DNA from: Bacillota bacterium
GTDB taxonomy: Bacteria > Bacillota > UBA4882 > UBA10575
DNA: 64,000 nucleotides
Reading direction: 5' to 3'
Assembly (NCBI GenBank): GCA_012837715.1
Contig: DUQR01000021.1
Span: forward strand, 1-64,000
The translations under genes and the position numbers were made by a program. Of the stretch, positions 44,649 to 53,076 are shown in pieces; the stretch's first letter is position 1, and each line of letters starts with the position of its first letter. The notes under the pieces were generated by a model. It was given only the letters and a program-made list of their open reading frames with translations, ran no database searches and was not told the DNA's origin.

Positions 44649-45905
44649 TTAGTTTGGCGAGGACATGCTTGTCCCATCAACCGTGGGTTCAGCATTCGCG
44701 CAGTCGTTTTTACTAATCTCCAGCGTGTAGAGGCCGACAACCAAACCAAGGAGGAGCCAAAAACCAATGCCAATATTGGTTTTCCAAATCGGTAGATCAA
44801 CTTGTTGGTGAATGAGGATTCCGACGAGGGTCGCAAAGATCCCCTGATAAAAAGGGTTCCCGGTTTTAGCCAACTTATAAGCCAGAAAGTAAGTGAGGGC
44901 AAAGGCTAATAAAAAGAGGAGGAGACCGATTAAGCCAAATTCGGCGGCGATTTGCAGGAAAATATTATGGGCAAAAGCAAAGATATCATCCTTGTCCGCG
45001 GCTGGAGGGGTGTAATCCAGATAAACGGAAGGGAAAACTCCTAGTCCTATTCCGAGAAGGGGTTTATCCTTAATCATGTTTAAACTGGCTTGCCAGATAT
45101 GGATTCTGGTTCTATTCCCCTCTTTTTCCAACGAAAAAATGGACAAAAAGCGGTCGTTCAGTTTCGGGTTGGTCAGGAGGAAACTACCGGCAATGAGGAT
45201 GATCACCAGAAATAAAAGGGTTATTTTCTTTTTATAATTAAAAAGGATGAAGACGAATGACATACCGGCAAAACCAAGCCAAGCCCCGCGGGATTGAGTA
45301 ACCAAGAGCGCGAAGGCGGAGGCTGCCAAAAAGGGAAAAGCAAAATAGGAGTAGGGTTTTTCTTTAAATAAGAGGAAACCCATGCTAACTCCGGTGTACA
45401 GGATGATCAAGGTTCCGAGGCTGTTGGGTCCGCCGAAGAGGGTGGCACGGGGCAGGTTTAGGCTGAAATAACGGATCAGGGTTACCACAGAGACAATTAT
45501 CCCGCCAAGACAGAAGAGGAAGAAACAATTGGTTAAAAAATTCCGGTCATAACCAGCCAGGCGCTGGCCGCCGAAGAAATAAAAATAAAAGACTAAAATC
45601 AAGGCCAAGGTTAGTAGGAAAGAGTTTATGGGTTTCTTAGAGAAAAAACTATTTAAAACCAAGTAGACCAGTAGATAAATAAAGAGCTGGCTGGTTCGGC
45701 TGGCTAACACCGGAGGGGTTGGCAGGATTGGTTTCGTTTTTCCCCGTCGGAAAAGGGTAATTAGTTTAGCGCTGAGTAGAAATAAAAGACCAAAGTAAGG
45801 TTGGCCGCTGGGGATTAAGGCAAAAGTTAAGTACCAACCGATCTTTTCGATGCGGTCCTGAAGTTTGGTTCCGGTGTGGGGCAAAGTCGAAGTGGACATC
45901 GGCAT
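44649..45905 (-). CDS. O-antigen ligase / polymerase family protein (WaaL/Wzy-like)
   Basis: A 418-aa polytopic membrane protein with about 11-12 hydrophobic helices. The Wzy_C motif region is visible: VTQSRGAWLGFAGMSFVFIL, then a large extracytoplasmic loop with RTRIHIWQASLNMIKDKPLL then GIGLGVF, and FAFAHNIFLQIAAEFGLIGL with the conserved His. It would join or polymerise lipid-linked glycans on the periplasmic face. ATG at 45905 follows GAAGGGAAG. Its 5' end lies 126 nt from the divergent lpxB-like gene. The 122 nt between this gene and the glycosyltransferase show nothing certain. Confidence 0.85.
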   Translation of the reverse strand: MPMSTSTLPHTGTKLQDRIEKIGWYLTFALIPSGQPYFGLLFLLSAKLITLFRRGKTKPILPTPPVLASRTSQLFIYLLVYLVLNSFFSKKPINSFLLTLALILVFYFYFFGGQRLAGYDRNFLTNCFFLFCLGGIIVSVVTLIRYFSLNLPRATLFGGPNSLGTLIILYTGVSMGFLLFKEKPYSYFAFPFLAASAFALLVTQSRGAWLGFAGMSFVFILFNYKKKITLLFLVIILIAGSFLLTNPKLNDRFLSIFSLEKEGNRTRIHIWQASLNMIKDKPLLGIGLGVFPSVYLDYTPPAADKDDIFAFAHNIFLQIAAEFGLIGLLLFLLAFALTYFLAYKLAKTGNPFYQGIFATLVGILIHQQVDLPIWKTNIGIGFWLLLGLVVGLYTLEISKNDCANAEPTVDGTSMSSPN

Positions 45906-46031
45906 TCTTCCCTTCAAAATATATTGAAGAACGTGGACAAGCGTTGAAAGACAAACCAATTATAGCATATCTTGTAATAAGGGGAAAGCGCGGGAAAATA
46001 AGCCAAACAAAAAAGGAATGGAGTTGGGAAG

Positions 46032-47327
46032 ATGACAAAACCGCTGGATATCATCATCACCGTCAATAGTCCGGGCGAAGTATCCGGATTGCTAAAACCG
46101 GTTGTTGCGGCTTTAGCGACTTTCGCCTGGCCGTATCGGATCTTTGTTTTTATTCCTCCTTGTCCTTTTGCCAGTGGGGCGGAAAGCCGGGTGGTGGAGG
46201 AAATACCCCAAGTCAACCAAGTAATCGGTGCGCAGGAGACGGTCCGTTTCATTCTGCGCGGGAGATTACCGGCCAAATTCACCCCAGCCGGAAAGGGGAT
46301 TGTCCTTTTTCTCGGGGGCGATCTGACCTATGCCGCCTTCTTAGCGAAAAGACTCCGGTATCCGGCGGTTGCCTATACGGAAGGGCTGACCAACTGGGCG
46401 CGCTCTTTTGCCCGGTTTGCCATGGCTTACCCGTGGATGGTGGATAAAGGAAAGAATCCGGCGGTGAAAAAGAAAACGGCGGTGATTGGCAATATAATGT
46501 TAGATGCGATCAAACCGGAGTATTCAAAAGAAGAGATGAAAAGGCTCATGGGGAATGAGCAAGCTCCCGGGCTCCTGCTGCTTCCGGGGAGTCGACCGGC
46601 CCATTTCCAATATATGCTTGCTTTCTATGTGAAAACGGTCGAAAAAATCAAAGCGCAAATGCCAACGCTGGCGACGGCGGTGAGCATTTCTCCCTTTGTG
46701 ACCGAAGAACAACTGAGGGCCGCCCTTTCCGGCTGGGGAGCTAAGGAATGGGGACTGTCCGCCACTTATCATCCCGCGGGGGAACACACTTCGACCACTG
46801 CTGGTTCGTTGAAGGTGTTAGGTGAGATTAAAACCGAGACCGGTGTGGGGATTCCCTGCTTCCATCATCAGCAGTATGCCTTAATGAACTGGGCGGATCT
46901 GGCATTGACGATTCCTGGAACGAATACGGTGGAACTAGCGGCCTTGGGTGTGCCGTTGCTGGTCTCGATCCCTTTAAACCACCCGGAAGAGATTCCCCTC
47001 GAAGGGTTGGCCGGTTTGGTCGGCGGGATTCCCCTCTTGGGTAAAGCGCTGAAAAGGAGATTGGTGCCTAAGTTTCAGGCCAAGATTAAGTTTACGGCTT
47101 GGCCCAACCGCTTAGCTGGGGAGCAGATTGTTCCGGAATTAATTGGGCAGATCTTCCCCGACGAGGTGGCGGAAGTAGCGATTAAGATGTTACGGGATGA
47201 ATCAGGGCTGGCGAAAGCTGGGCAACGCCTCCAAAAAGTTGTGGGTGAGCCGGGGGCAGCCCAACGGTTAATCGATATCCTCGAAGAAGTGGTCGGCTCC
47301 ACTTATCACGAGGGCTTTACTAGATAA
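46032..47327 (+). CDS. Lipid-A-disaccharide synthase-related protein (LpxB-like)
   Basis: A 431-aa GT-B protein related to LpxB, which joins UDP-diacylglucosamine and lipid X. The LpxB-like start is TVNSPGEVSGLLKPVVAAL (LpxB has GExSGD). LLLLPGSRPAHFQYML corresponds to the PGSR nucleotide-sugar region, and TIPGTNTVELAALGVPLLV to the donor-binding GT(N/A)TLE block. It differs from canonical LpxB in length and in the loss of the GD pair, so it may be the local LpxB or a related glycosyltransferase. The 5' end is divergent from the ligase gene; a terminator follows it. Confidence 0.75.
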   Translation: MTKPLDIIITVNSPGEVSGLLKPVVAALATFAWPYRIFVFIPPCPFASGAESRVVEEIPQVNQVIGAQETVRFILRGRLPAKFTPAGKGIVLFLGGDLTYAAFLAKRLRYPAVAYTEGLTNWARSFARFAMAYPWMVDKGKNPAVKKKTAVIGNIMLDAIKPEYSKEEMKRLMGNEQAPGLLLLPGSRPAHFQYMLAFYVKTVEKIKAQMPTLATAVSISPFVTEEQLRAALSGWGAKEWGLSATYHPAGEHTSTTAGSLKVLGEIKTETGVGIPCFHHQQYALMNWADLALTIPGTNTVELAALGVPLLVSIPLNHPEEIPLEGLAGLVGGIPLLGKALKRRLVPKFQAKIKFTAWPNRLAGEQIVPELIGQIFPDEVAEVAIKMLRDESGLAKAGQRLQKVVGEPGAAQRLIDILEEVVGSTYHEGFTR

Positions 47328-47358
47328 CTACTCCGGAAACTTCCGGAGTAGTTTTTTA
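47326..47358 (+). terminator. Terminator after the lpxB-like gene
   Basis: Perfect arms 47326-47338 and 47341-47353 (the centre opens to form the loop), followed by TTTTT. It begins within the last codon of the gene, so transcription of the downstream 821-aa gene must start anew. Confidence 0.9.
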
Positions 47359-47396
47359 TAACCTCTTTTATCTACCTGTCTAAACAGGAATTACCT

Positions 47397-47427
47397 TTAT
47401 CTTCAACGCGGAAGGTATGCTATAATC
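47397..47427 (+). promoter_or_regulatory. Possible promoter for the 821-aa membrane protein gene
   Basis: TATAAT near 47421-47426, with TTATCT about 18 nt upstream. The -35 match is weak, but an independent promoter is expected after the terminator at 47326-47358. Confidence 0.5.
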
Positions 47428-47447
47428 GTAACCATGGAGGAGATATT

Positions 47448-49913
47448 ATGTTAAGTATCTTCCGCGAAGGCTTTATGAAGGATTTACTAATCTGGTTTTG
47501 TCTCAGTGTGTTGCTGGCTTCTCTGGTTGCCGCCGGGGTAGGCTTAGTTGCCGACCGCTATTTTGCCAAAACCGTTGAGGGTTTGATTGGCGATCAGGGT
47601 GAATATGATCTCCTTTTTCAAGTCCGGACCGACTTGAAAGAAACGGCGGTGGCGCGGATCCGGGAGATTATTAAGGAGAAAGTGCCCGGTTCCACCGTGA
47701 AGGTGGGGGTTAGCGTAGCCGGAAAAACCGCGGTCTTTGTTGGCCTGGCGCCAAAATACCGCACGAAAGCGGTTTATACCAATCTGCCTTCTTACTTTCG
47801 TGATATCCCAGGAAGCGGCGGATTCAGCCTGATGACTGAACCCCGGTTGACTTTGTCGGCGGTTCCCGCTAACGTGGTTGATCTCTTTATTCGGGAGGCG
47901 GAACGGATTCCCGGTGTGCGTTTTGCCTTTCGTGACGGAGGCAGCATTGCGGTTATTCTGGAAAAGGCCGTTAAAATGAAGACGGTCCAAACCGCCCTGG
48001 AAGAAATCTTGGCTAGCTATTCTTTGCTGGAGATCCGGTTTCCTTCCGGTTATCACGTGGAGAACACGATTGAGGTCGGACGTAACTTGAGTGAATTATT
48101 AGCCGGTAAAGGCGGCGTTTCGCTGATCCGGAATGTTACCTCCGGAAAGAGCAGCGATGATCAAGAAGCGCTCATGCTGACCATGGCGGAGATGAAACGG
48201 TTTCTTCTTTCCTACGCCGGGCAGGTGAAAGTGATTCCGGCGCAAGGCGCGAAGCTTCATCCGGGGGATCAGCTAGTCCTCTTTGATGACGAGGAGCATC
48301 CGCGCCAAGCCGGTGAAAAGGTCCATGCCGAAGATGTAATCGTGAAGATCACCTCTGAAGAGCAGGATGGGGCGCTCGCTGGCCTGATTATCCAGGGAGA
48401 TTCGGCCTCTTTGCCGAAGGCGGCCGGCCGGTTGTTGGATGAAAACCAAAAAACCGGGGCTGTGGTAGCCAATATTGTGATCAATAGTCCCAAGCAACAA
48501 CTGGCGGAAGCCTTAGACGAAACCATTAATTTTCTGAGCCAGTTTAATTCCTTTCAAGAGCTGCCGTCCCAAGCCCGGCAAGTGATTACGGCCGCCGAGA
48601 CGATTCAAGCCGCGTTAAACAGCATTAACGGGCTGGGAGCGGACCAGGCCGACCTGGAGAAGCTCGGTAACCTCTCCGCCTTACTAGCCGGAACCGGTAA
48701 CGAGTTGCAGAAGATGGCCGATCATTTGGCCCGGCTCCGTTGGGTAGAAGACCAATTGGCGAAGGCCATCGGCGGTTTGGAAGGGGTTCAGGTCATTACC
48801 CGGTTGGGTTTTATCCCGCGGAATCTGGGTTATTTGGGGGGTTTGGGACAGACCGTCGGCCGTCTGGACGAAGAACTCCAAAAACTGGTGGCTGATTTAC
48901 GGGCCAAAGCACAAACCCTGGATGATTTTATTAACCGATTTAACCCCCTGGTCCAGACTTTATTGGATTGGGAAAAAAAGACCACTAAGTTGGCTGGTCA
49001 GTTAGACCAGATGGAAACCTTATTGGGGGGCAATGGTGGCGCCTTTCAGGCCTTGACCGAGTTGACCGGGATGACCGATCACAGCTTGCGGCAATTTGCT
49101 GAATTTGACTTTGCCGGTCTGCGGGAGGGGTTAGCACCGCTCGAAGCCGGGTTTGATGAATTGCAAAACAATAATTTAATGCTGATCATCGGTGAAATGG
49201 AGAAGATCAAAACCTCCCTTCCGAAACTCAAGGATGAAGAGATCAGTAAGACGATTGGCTTGTTAGACCGTTATCTTGGAGGGGAAACCCTCCCCGGTGA
49301 GAAGGTGGAACTCTTTGTCAACGCCGGATATAACGAGGCGGAAGTGACCCGCATAGTTCATAATTTCTTCGATTCGGACCAGGTCCGGATTCAGGTCTTA
49401 CCGGCGGGAATTCTTCAGCCGGATGTGCGGAACGAGGTCACCCGGTTACTCGGGGAGGTGCAGGGGGTAATTGCGGCGTTGGCCGTCATTATCTTAGCGG
49501 TCTTGATTTTCCTCCAGGACCAGGCGCCGATCCTTGCTTTGCTGCACCATTTGGATTTATTGGTTCCCTACCGGAAAGGCAAAGGGAAAAAGGGGAAAGA
49601 GCTGGTGCTGGACCGGATCTGGCCCGGGCTTTACGCTTCAGGTTTGGGAGCAGCTTGGTTATGGACCACGGTTAAACTGTCGGGCGCCCATATTCCCTAT
49701 TTCCCCAGTCCCTATTTTTTGGTGGTCGGCGCCCTTTTCGGCCTTCTTTTCTACCGGATGGCCGAGAAATTCCACCGGCTAAATCTGGATGAAGTGATTG
49801 CCGGATATGCTCTTGGGTTTAATTTTACCACGGTGATGCGGGAGATCGTGATTCCGGCGGGCCGTCCCGGACTAATGCAGAAACTTAACCGACGGAAGAT
49901 GGTGATGAAATGA
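47448..49913 (+). CDS. Large envelope-spanning ABC-type permease-like protein, unrecognised
   Basis: An 821-aa membrane protein I do not recognise. One N-terminal membrane helix (about residues 13-34) is followed by about 635 extracytoplasmic residues. Residues 50-200 look alpha/beta (VARIREIIKEKVPGSTVKVG, FIREAERIPGVRFAFRDG). Residues 360-640 are long amphipathic helices, probably coiled coil (LSALLAGTGNELQKMADHLA, VGRLDEELQKLVADLRAKAQ). Three C-terminal membrane helices follow at about 673-690, 724-744 and 755-770, and a basic tail. This 1+3 topology is that of FtsX/LolC/MacB permeases. The stop overlaps the start of an ABC ATPase gene (ATGA). YhgE/Pip-like proteins share the helical middle and are an alternative. 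Lipid or lipoprotein movement across the envelope is an inference from position. Confidence 0.75.
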   Translation: MLSIFREGFMKDLLIWFCLSVLLASLVAAGVGLVADRYFAKTVEGLIGDQGEYDLLFQVRTDLKETAVARIREIIKEKVPGSTVKVGVSVAGKTAVFVGLAPKYRTKAVYTNLPSYFRDIPGSGGFSLMTEPRLTLSAVPANVVDLFIREAERIPGVRFAFRDGGSIAVILEKAVKMKTVQTALEEILASYSLLEIRFPSGYHVENTIEVGRNLSELLAGKGGVSLIRNVTSGKSSDDQEALMLTMAEMKRFLLSYAGQVKVIPAQGAKLHPGDQLVLFDDEEHPRQAGEKVHAEDVIVKITSEEQDGALAGLIIQGDSASLPKAAGRLLDENQKTGAVVANIVINSPKQQLAEALDETINFLSQFNSFQELPSQARQVITAAETIQAALNSINGLGADQADLEKLGNLSALLAGTGNELQKMADHLARLRWVEDQLAKAIGGLEGVQVITRLGFIPRNLGYLGGLGQTVGRLDEELQKLVADLRAKAQTLDDFINRFNPLVQTLLDWEKKTTKLAGQLDQMETLLGGNGGAFQALTELTGMTDHSLRQFAEFDFAGLREGLAPLEAGFDELQNNNLMLIIGEMEKIKTSLPKLKDEEISKTIGLLDRYLGGETLPGEKVELFVNAGYNEAEVTRIVHNFFDSDQVRIQVLPAGILQPDVRNEVTRLLGEVQGVIAALAVIILAVLIFLQDQAPILALLHHLDLLVPYRKGKGKKGKELVLDRIWPGLYASGLGAAWLWTTVKLSGAHIPYFPSPYFLVVGALFGLLFYRMAEKFHRLNLDEVIAGYALGFNFTTVMREIVIPAGRPGLMQKLNRRKMVMK

Positions 49914-50662
49914 ACACCGCAGAAAGAGAACCTCTCCTGAAGATAGAGGGCTTGGAAAAAAGTTACCGAAAACGCCGGGTTTTGAAAGGAATAAATCTTA
50001 ATCTTTTTCCCGGGGAGACGATAATAATTATGGGTCCTAGCGGTTGTGGAAAGTCTACTTTAATCCGTTGCATTAACCGTTTAACCGAACCCGATGCCGG
50101 TCAGGTCTATTTTGAGGGGGTGGAAGTGACCGGTCTTGCCCTTCCTCCATTATCCGTGCTTCGCCGCCGGATTGGTTTTGTTTTTCAGCAATTTAATCTG
50201 GTCCGCCGCTTAAATGTGTTGGAAAATGTTGCTTTTGCCCTCCGGATCGAGGGACTACCGAAGGAGGAAGCCGAAGCAAAGGCGGTTCAGGCTTTATCGC
50301 GGGTTGGCTTAAGGGAGCGGGCCTTAAATTATCCGGTGGAGCTAAGCGGTGGAGAACAGCAACGGGTTGGGATTGCCCGGGCTTTAGCTTTAGAGCCTCC
50401 GTTGATGCTCTGGGATGAGCCGACGGCGGCGCTGGATCCGATCTTGGTGAGTGAAGTGATTGAAATTATGGAGGAGCTGGTGCGGAGTAAAGCCACAACA
50501 ATGTTGGTGGTCACCCATGAAGTGGGGTTTGCTTCTCGGGCGGCCGACCGGATCATCTTTATGGATCAAGGGATGATTGTCGAAGAGGGAGCGCCAGCCA
50601 CCGTCTTTACTACACCAACGTCGGAAATTGGCGAAAAATATAAAAAACTATTAAAAACCTAG
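49910..50662 (+). CDS. ABC transporter ATPase coupled to the 821-aa permease
   Basis: A 250-aa ATP-binding subunit. Walker A is IIMGPSGCGKSTLIRCI, the Q-loop FVFQQFNLV, signature ELSGGEQQRVGIARAL, Walker B LMLWDEPTAALDP and H-loop LVVTHEVGFASRAA. By sequence it resembles GlnQ/PhnC-type importer ATPases as well as LolD. No binding protein or ordinary importer permease is adjacent. Translation is coupled to the 821-aa gene by a 4-nt overlap, so I take that as its membrane partner. Confidence 0.9.
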   Translation: MNTAEREPLLKIEGLEKSYRKRRVLKGINLNLFPGETIIIMGPSGCGKSTLIRCINRLTEPDAGQVYFEGVEVTGLALPPLSVLRRRIGFVFQQFNLVRRLNVLENVAFALRIEGLPKEEAEAKAVQALSRVGLRERALNYPVELSGGEQQRVGIARALALEPPLMLWDEPTAALDPILVSEVIEIMEELVRSKATTMLVVTHEVGFASRAADRIIFMDQGMIVEEGAPATVFTTPTSEIGEKYKKLLKT

Positions 50663-50679
50663 CGGAAAAATGGTATACT
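50651..50679 (+). promoter_or_regulatory. Possible promoter for the lpxC operon
   Basis: TTAAAA (50651-50656), 17 nt, TATACT (50674-50679). The -10 and spacing are good, the -35 is poor. It begins inside the last codons of the ATPase gene and would start transcription about 30 nt before lpxC. Confidence 0.5.
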
Positions 50680-50714
50680 AAACTAGATAATATTTTTGTT
50701 TCGGGGGTGTGTCT

Positions 50715-51551
50715 TTGAAAGGGTTTCAGCAAACTTTGCAGAATAAAATTGCTATTAAGGGTCAAGCTCTTCATTCCGGGAAAATTGTAGCGGTGGAACT
50801 AATTCCCCAACCGGTTGATACCGGGATTCAATTCTGCCGGGTGGATCTTCCGGACCGGCCGGTGTTATCAGCAACGCCAAAAAATGTGATTGACACCACG
50901 CGTAATATCGCCCTTGGTACGGACCAGTGGCGGATCAATACTATTGAGCACCTAATGGCGGCTTTACACGGGCTGAGGGTGGACAACCTTCTGGTGGCGG
51001 TGGAGGGTCCGGAAATTCCGTTGGGTGACGGTAGCGCCCATTTTTTTGTGCAAAAAATTCTCGAGACCGGCCTGCTCGAACAGGAAAAGCCGAGAAAAGT
51101 GCGGAAAATCACCGAACCGGTCTGGGTAGCTGACGGTAATGACCCCCGTTCCTATTTAATTGCTTTACCCGGTGACCAGTTGCGGCTTAGTTATTGCTTC
51201 ACTTCCGACCATAAAGTCACCGGTAATCAGTTTGCCCAGTATCTGATCACTCCTGAGAGTTTCCTTAAAAATCTAGCCCCCGCCCGGACCATTGCTTTCT
51301 GGCGCGAACTTGAAGCTTTACGCCAACAAGGACTGGCGCTCGGCGGCAATATGGAGATCGCGGTAGTTGTCGGCGAAGAAGGTTATTTAAATCAGCTCCG
51401 GTTTGAAGATGAGATTGTCCGTCATAAAGTGCTTGATCTCTTGGGCGATCTTTATTTGCTTGGTCCTTTGGCAGGGGAAATAATCGGGGTCCGTTCTGGG
51501 CATAAACTCGATTTAGAATTGGCCTTAAAACTGGAGGACCAATTGGAGTAG
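50715..51551 (+). CDS. lpxC: UDP-3-O-acyl-N-acetylglucosamine deacetylase
   Basis: A 278-aa zinc deacetylase that commits the cell to lipid A synthesis. The zinc ligands are in [15 protein letters not shown] (H79) and [17 protein letters not shown] (His and Asp). [15 protein letters not shown] is the conserved middle motif. TTG at 50715 has GGGGG at 7 nt; the in-frame GTG at 50709 is too close to it. Presence of LpxC is direct evidence for an LPS-type outer membrane. Operon with fabZ, lpxA and probably lpxI. Confidence 0.96.
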   Translation: MKGFQQTLQNKIAIKGQALHSGKIVAVELIPQPVDTGIQFCRVDLPDRPVLSATPKNVIDTTRNIALGTDQWRINTIEHLMAALHGLRVDNLLVAVEGPEIPLGDGSAHFFVQKILETGLLEQEKPRKVRKITEPVWVADGNDPRSYLIALPGDQLRLSYCFTSDHKVTGNQFAQYLITPESFLKNLAPARTIAFWRELEALRQQGLALGGNMEIAVVVGEEGYLNQLRFEDEIVRHKVLDLLGDLYLLGPLAGEIIGVRSGHKLDLELALKLEDQLE

Positions 51552-51562
51552 GGGGGTTAAGT

Positions 51563-51997
51563 GTGGATATTAACCGAATTAAGGAGTTACTACCCCATCG
51601 CTACCCGTTCTTGTTGGTGGATCGGGTCATTTCGATGGAGCCAAGGAAAAGAATTACCGCTTTAAAAAATGTGACCAACAATGAGGAGTATTTTACCGGA
51701 CATTTTCCGGGGAGACCAGTTATGCCGGGGGTATTAATTATTGAAAGTATGGCCCAAGCCGCCGGTTTGACCTTATTGGTGGAAGAAGAACATCGCGGGA
51801 AGATTCCCTTTTTCACCGGGATTGATAAAGCCCGGTTCCGGCGACCGGTCATCCCTGGGGATCAACTTTATTTAGATGTAGAGCTCCTGCGGGTTAAAGG
51901 GAATGTCTGTCGGGCCCAAGGCAAAGCAACGGTGGACGGGGAAATAGCAGCTGAAGCCCAACTTATGTTTATTTTGGGTGCCAAGAAGTTCAGTTAA
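51563..51997 (+). CDS. fabZ: 3-hydroxyacyl-ACP dehydratase
   Basis: A 144-aa hot-dog-fold dehydratase of fatty acid synthesis. Catalytic H47 and E61 lie in [21 protein letters not shown]-terminal [17 protein letters not shown] is typical. Its position between lpxC and lpxA is the classical arrangement balancing hydroxyacyl-ACP between lipid A and phospholipids. GTG start behind GGGGGG. Confidence 0.96.
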   Translation: MDINRIKELLPHRYPFLLVDRVISMEPRKRITALKNVTNNEEYFTGHFPGRPVMPGVLIIESMAQAAGLTLLVEEEHRGKIPFFTGIDKARFRRPVIPGDQLYLDVELLRVKGNVCRAQGKATVDGEIAAEAQLMFILGAKKFS

Positions 51998-52037
51998 ATC
52001 GTAAAAATTAGACGCTTGAGATTAGGAGGTCCCCAGA

Positions 52038-52844
52038 ATGAAAGTAGTAGAGAATAAAGTGGTGGCTTTAAGGGAGATTCATGAAACGGCTTTGGTTCAT
52101 CCCGGGGCAGAACTTGGGAAAAATGTTGTGATCGGTCCCTATGCGGTTATTGGTGAGAATGTGGAGTTGGGCGATGGGTGTGTGGTGGGGCCTCATGTGG
52201 TGATTGACGGGTGGACGAAGATTGGGATTAATAATAAGTTTTACCATGGCGCTTCCATTGGGGTCGAACCCCAAGATTTAAAATTCAAGGGCGAAAAGAG
52301 TTTCCTGTTTATTGGTGATGAAAATACTTTCCGGGAGAATGTGACGGTGAGCCGCGGTACCGAAGGCGGCGGGGGCGAGACCCGGATTGGTAACCATAAT
52401 TTGTTTATGGCCTATTCCCACGTGGCCCACGACTGTCAGGTGGGCAACCATATTGTGGTCGCCAACTGCTCGGCCTTAGCCGGCCACGTAACGGTGGAGG
52501 ACCGGGTCACCATCGGCGGATTGTCCGGGATTCATCAGTTTACGAAAGTGGGTAAGCTGGCAATGGTGGGGGCTTGTACCAAAGTCGTCAAAGATGTGCC
52601 GCCTTTCATTATTGCCGACGGAAATCCGGCCCGGGTTGCCGGGATCAATATTGTGGGTCTCAGAAGAAATGATATCTTGCCGGAAGTCCGGGATGAGATT
52701 AAACGGGCTTACCGTATTCTCTACCGCTCTAATCTTTCCATTGAGCACGCCATCGAAAAGATGGAGCATGAATTGCAAGGGACGGCAGAGATCGACCACT
52801 TTATCCGGTTCTTGCGTAGCGCGGAACGGGGGATTTGCCGCTAA
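52038..52844 (+). CDS. lpxA: UDP-N-acetylglucosamine acyltransferase
   Basis: A 268-aa left-handed beta-helix enzyme for the first step of lipid A synthesis. Hexapeptide repeats run through residues 15-190 (VHPGAELGKNVVIGPYAVIG and on). The catalytic His is in MAYSHVAHDCQVGNH, and IGGLSGIHQFTKVGKLAMVG is the standard substrate region. The C-terminal helical part is complete. A good RBS (AGGAGGTCCCCAGA) precedes the ATG. Confidence 0.96.
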   Translation: MKVVENKVVALREIHETALVHPGAELGKNVVIGPYAVIGENVELGDGCVVGPHVVIDGWTKIGINNKFYHGASIGVEPQDLKFKGEKSFLFIGDENTFRENVTVSRGTEGGGGETRIGNHNLFMAYSHVAHDCQVGNHIVVANCSALAGHVTVEDRVTIGGLSGIHQFTKVGKLAMVGACTKVVKDVPPFIIADGNPARVAGINIVGLRRNDILPEVRDEIKRAYRILYRSNLSIEHAIEKMEHELQGTAEIDHFIRFLRSAERGICR

Positions 52845-52936
52845 CTTCAAAGGAAAAACACTGTGAGACTAGACAAAAGGTCTAGTCTTTTTCGATTAAC
52901 CGGATTGGGCTTTTTGTGTTGCCCTTTACTTCGATC

Positions 52937-52995
52937 ATTCCAATACAATATATCGCAGTCTGATTTAAGTTATACACTATATATTGTATTGGAAT
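52937..52995. repeat. 59-bp perfect inverted repeat in the lpxA-lpxI gap
   Basis: Arms 52937-52953 and 52979-52995 are 17 nt each and perfectly complementary, beginning ATTCCAATACAATATAT, with a 25-nt loop. The plus strand continues CCTTTTTGG, so it might work as a weak terminator. The left arm plus part of the loop resembles 9446-9474 in the argC-argJ gap (TCCAATACAATA, then a similar 15 nt). An open frame across it (52863-53153) lacks features of a real gene. Confidence 0.75.
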
Positions 52996-53076
52996 CCTTT
53001 TTGGTTACAACGGGAAAAGCTTGGATTAAGTTGGTTTTAGTCACCACTTTAAAACAGGAGTTGGGGGGAAGGATTG

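Noticed and set aside
49910-50662. Calling the ATPase a glutamine or phosphonate importer subunit from sequence resemblance
   Set aside because: There is no binding protein or importer permease nearby, and translation is coupled to the 821-aa membrane protein, so the partner-based reading is preferred.
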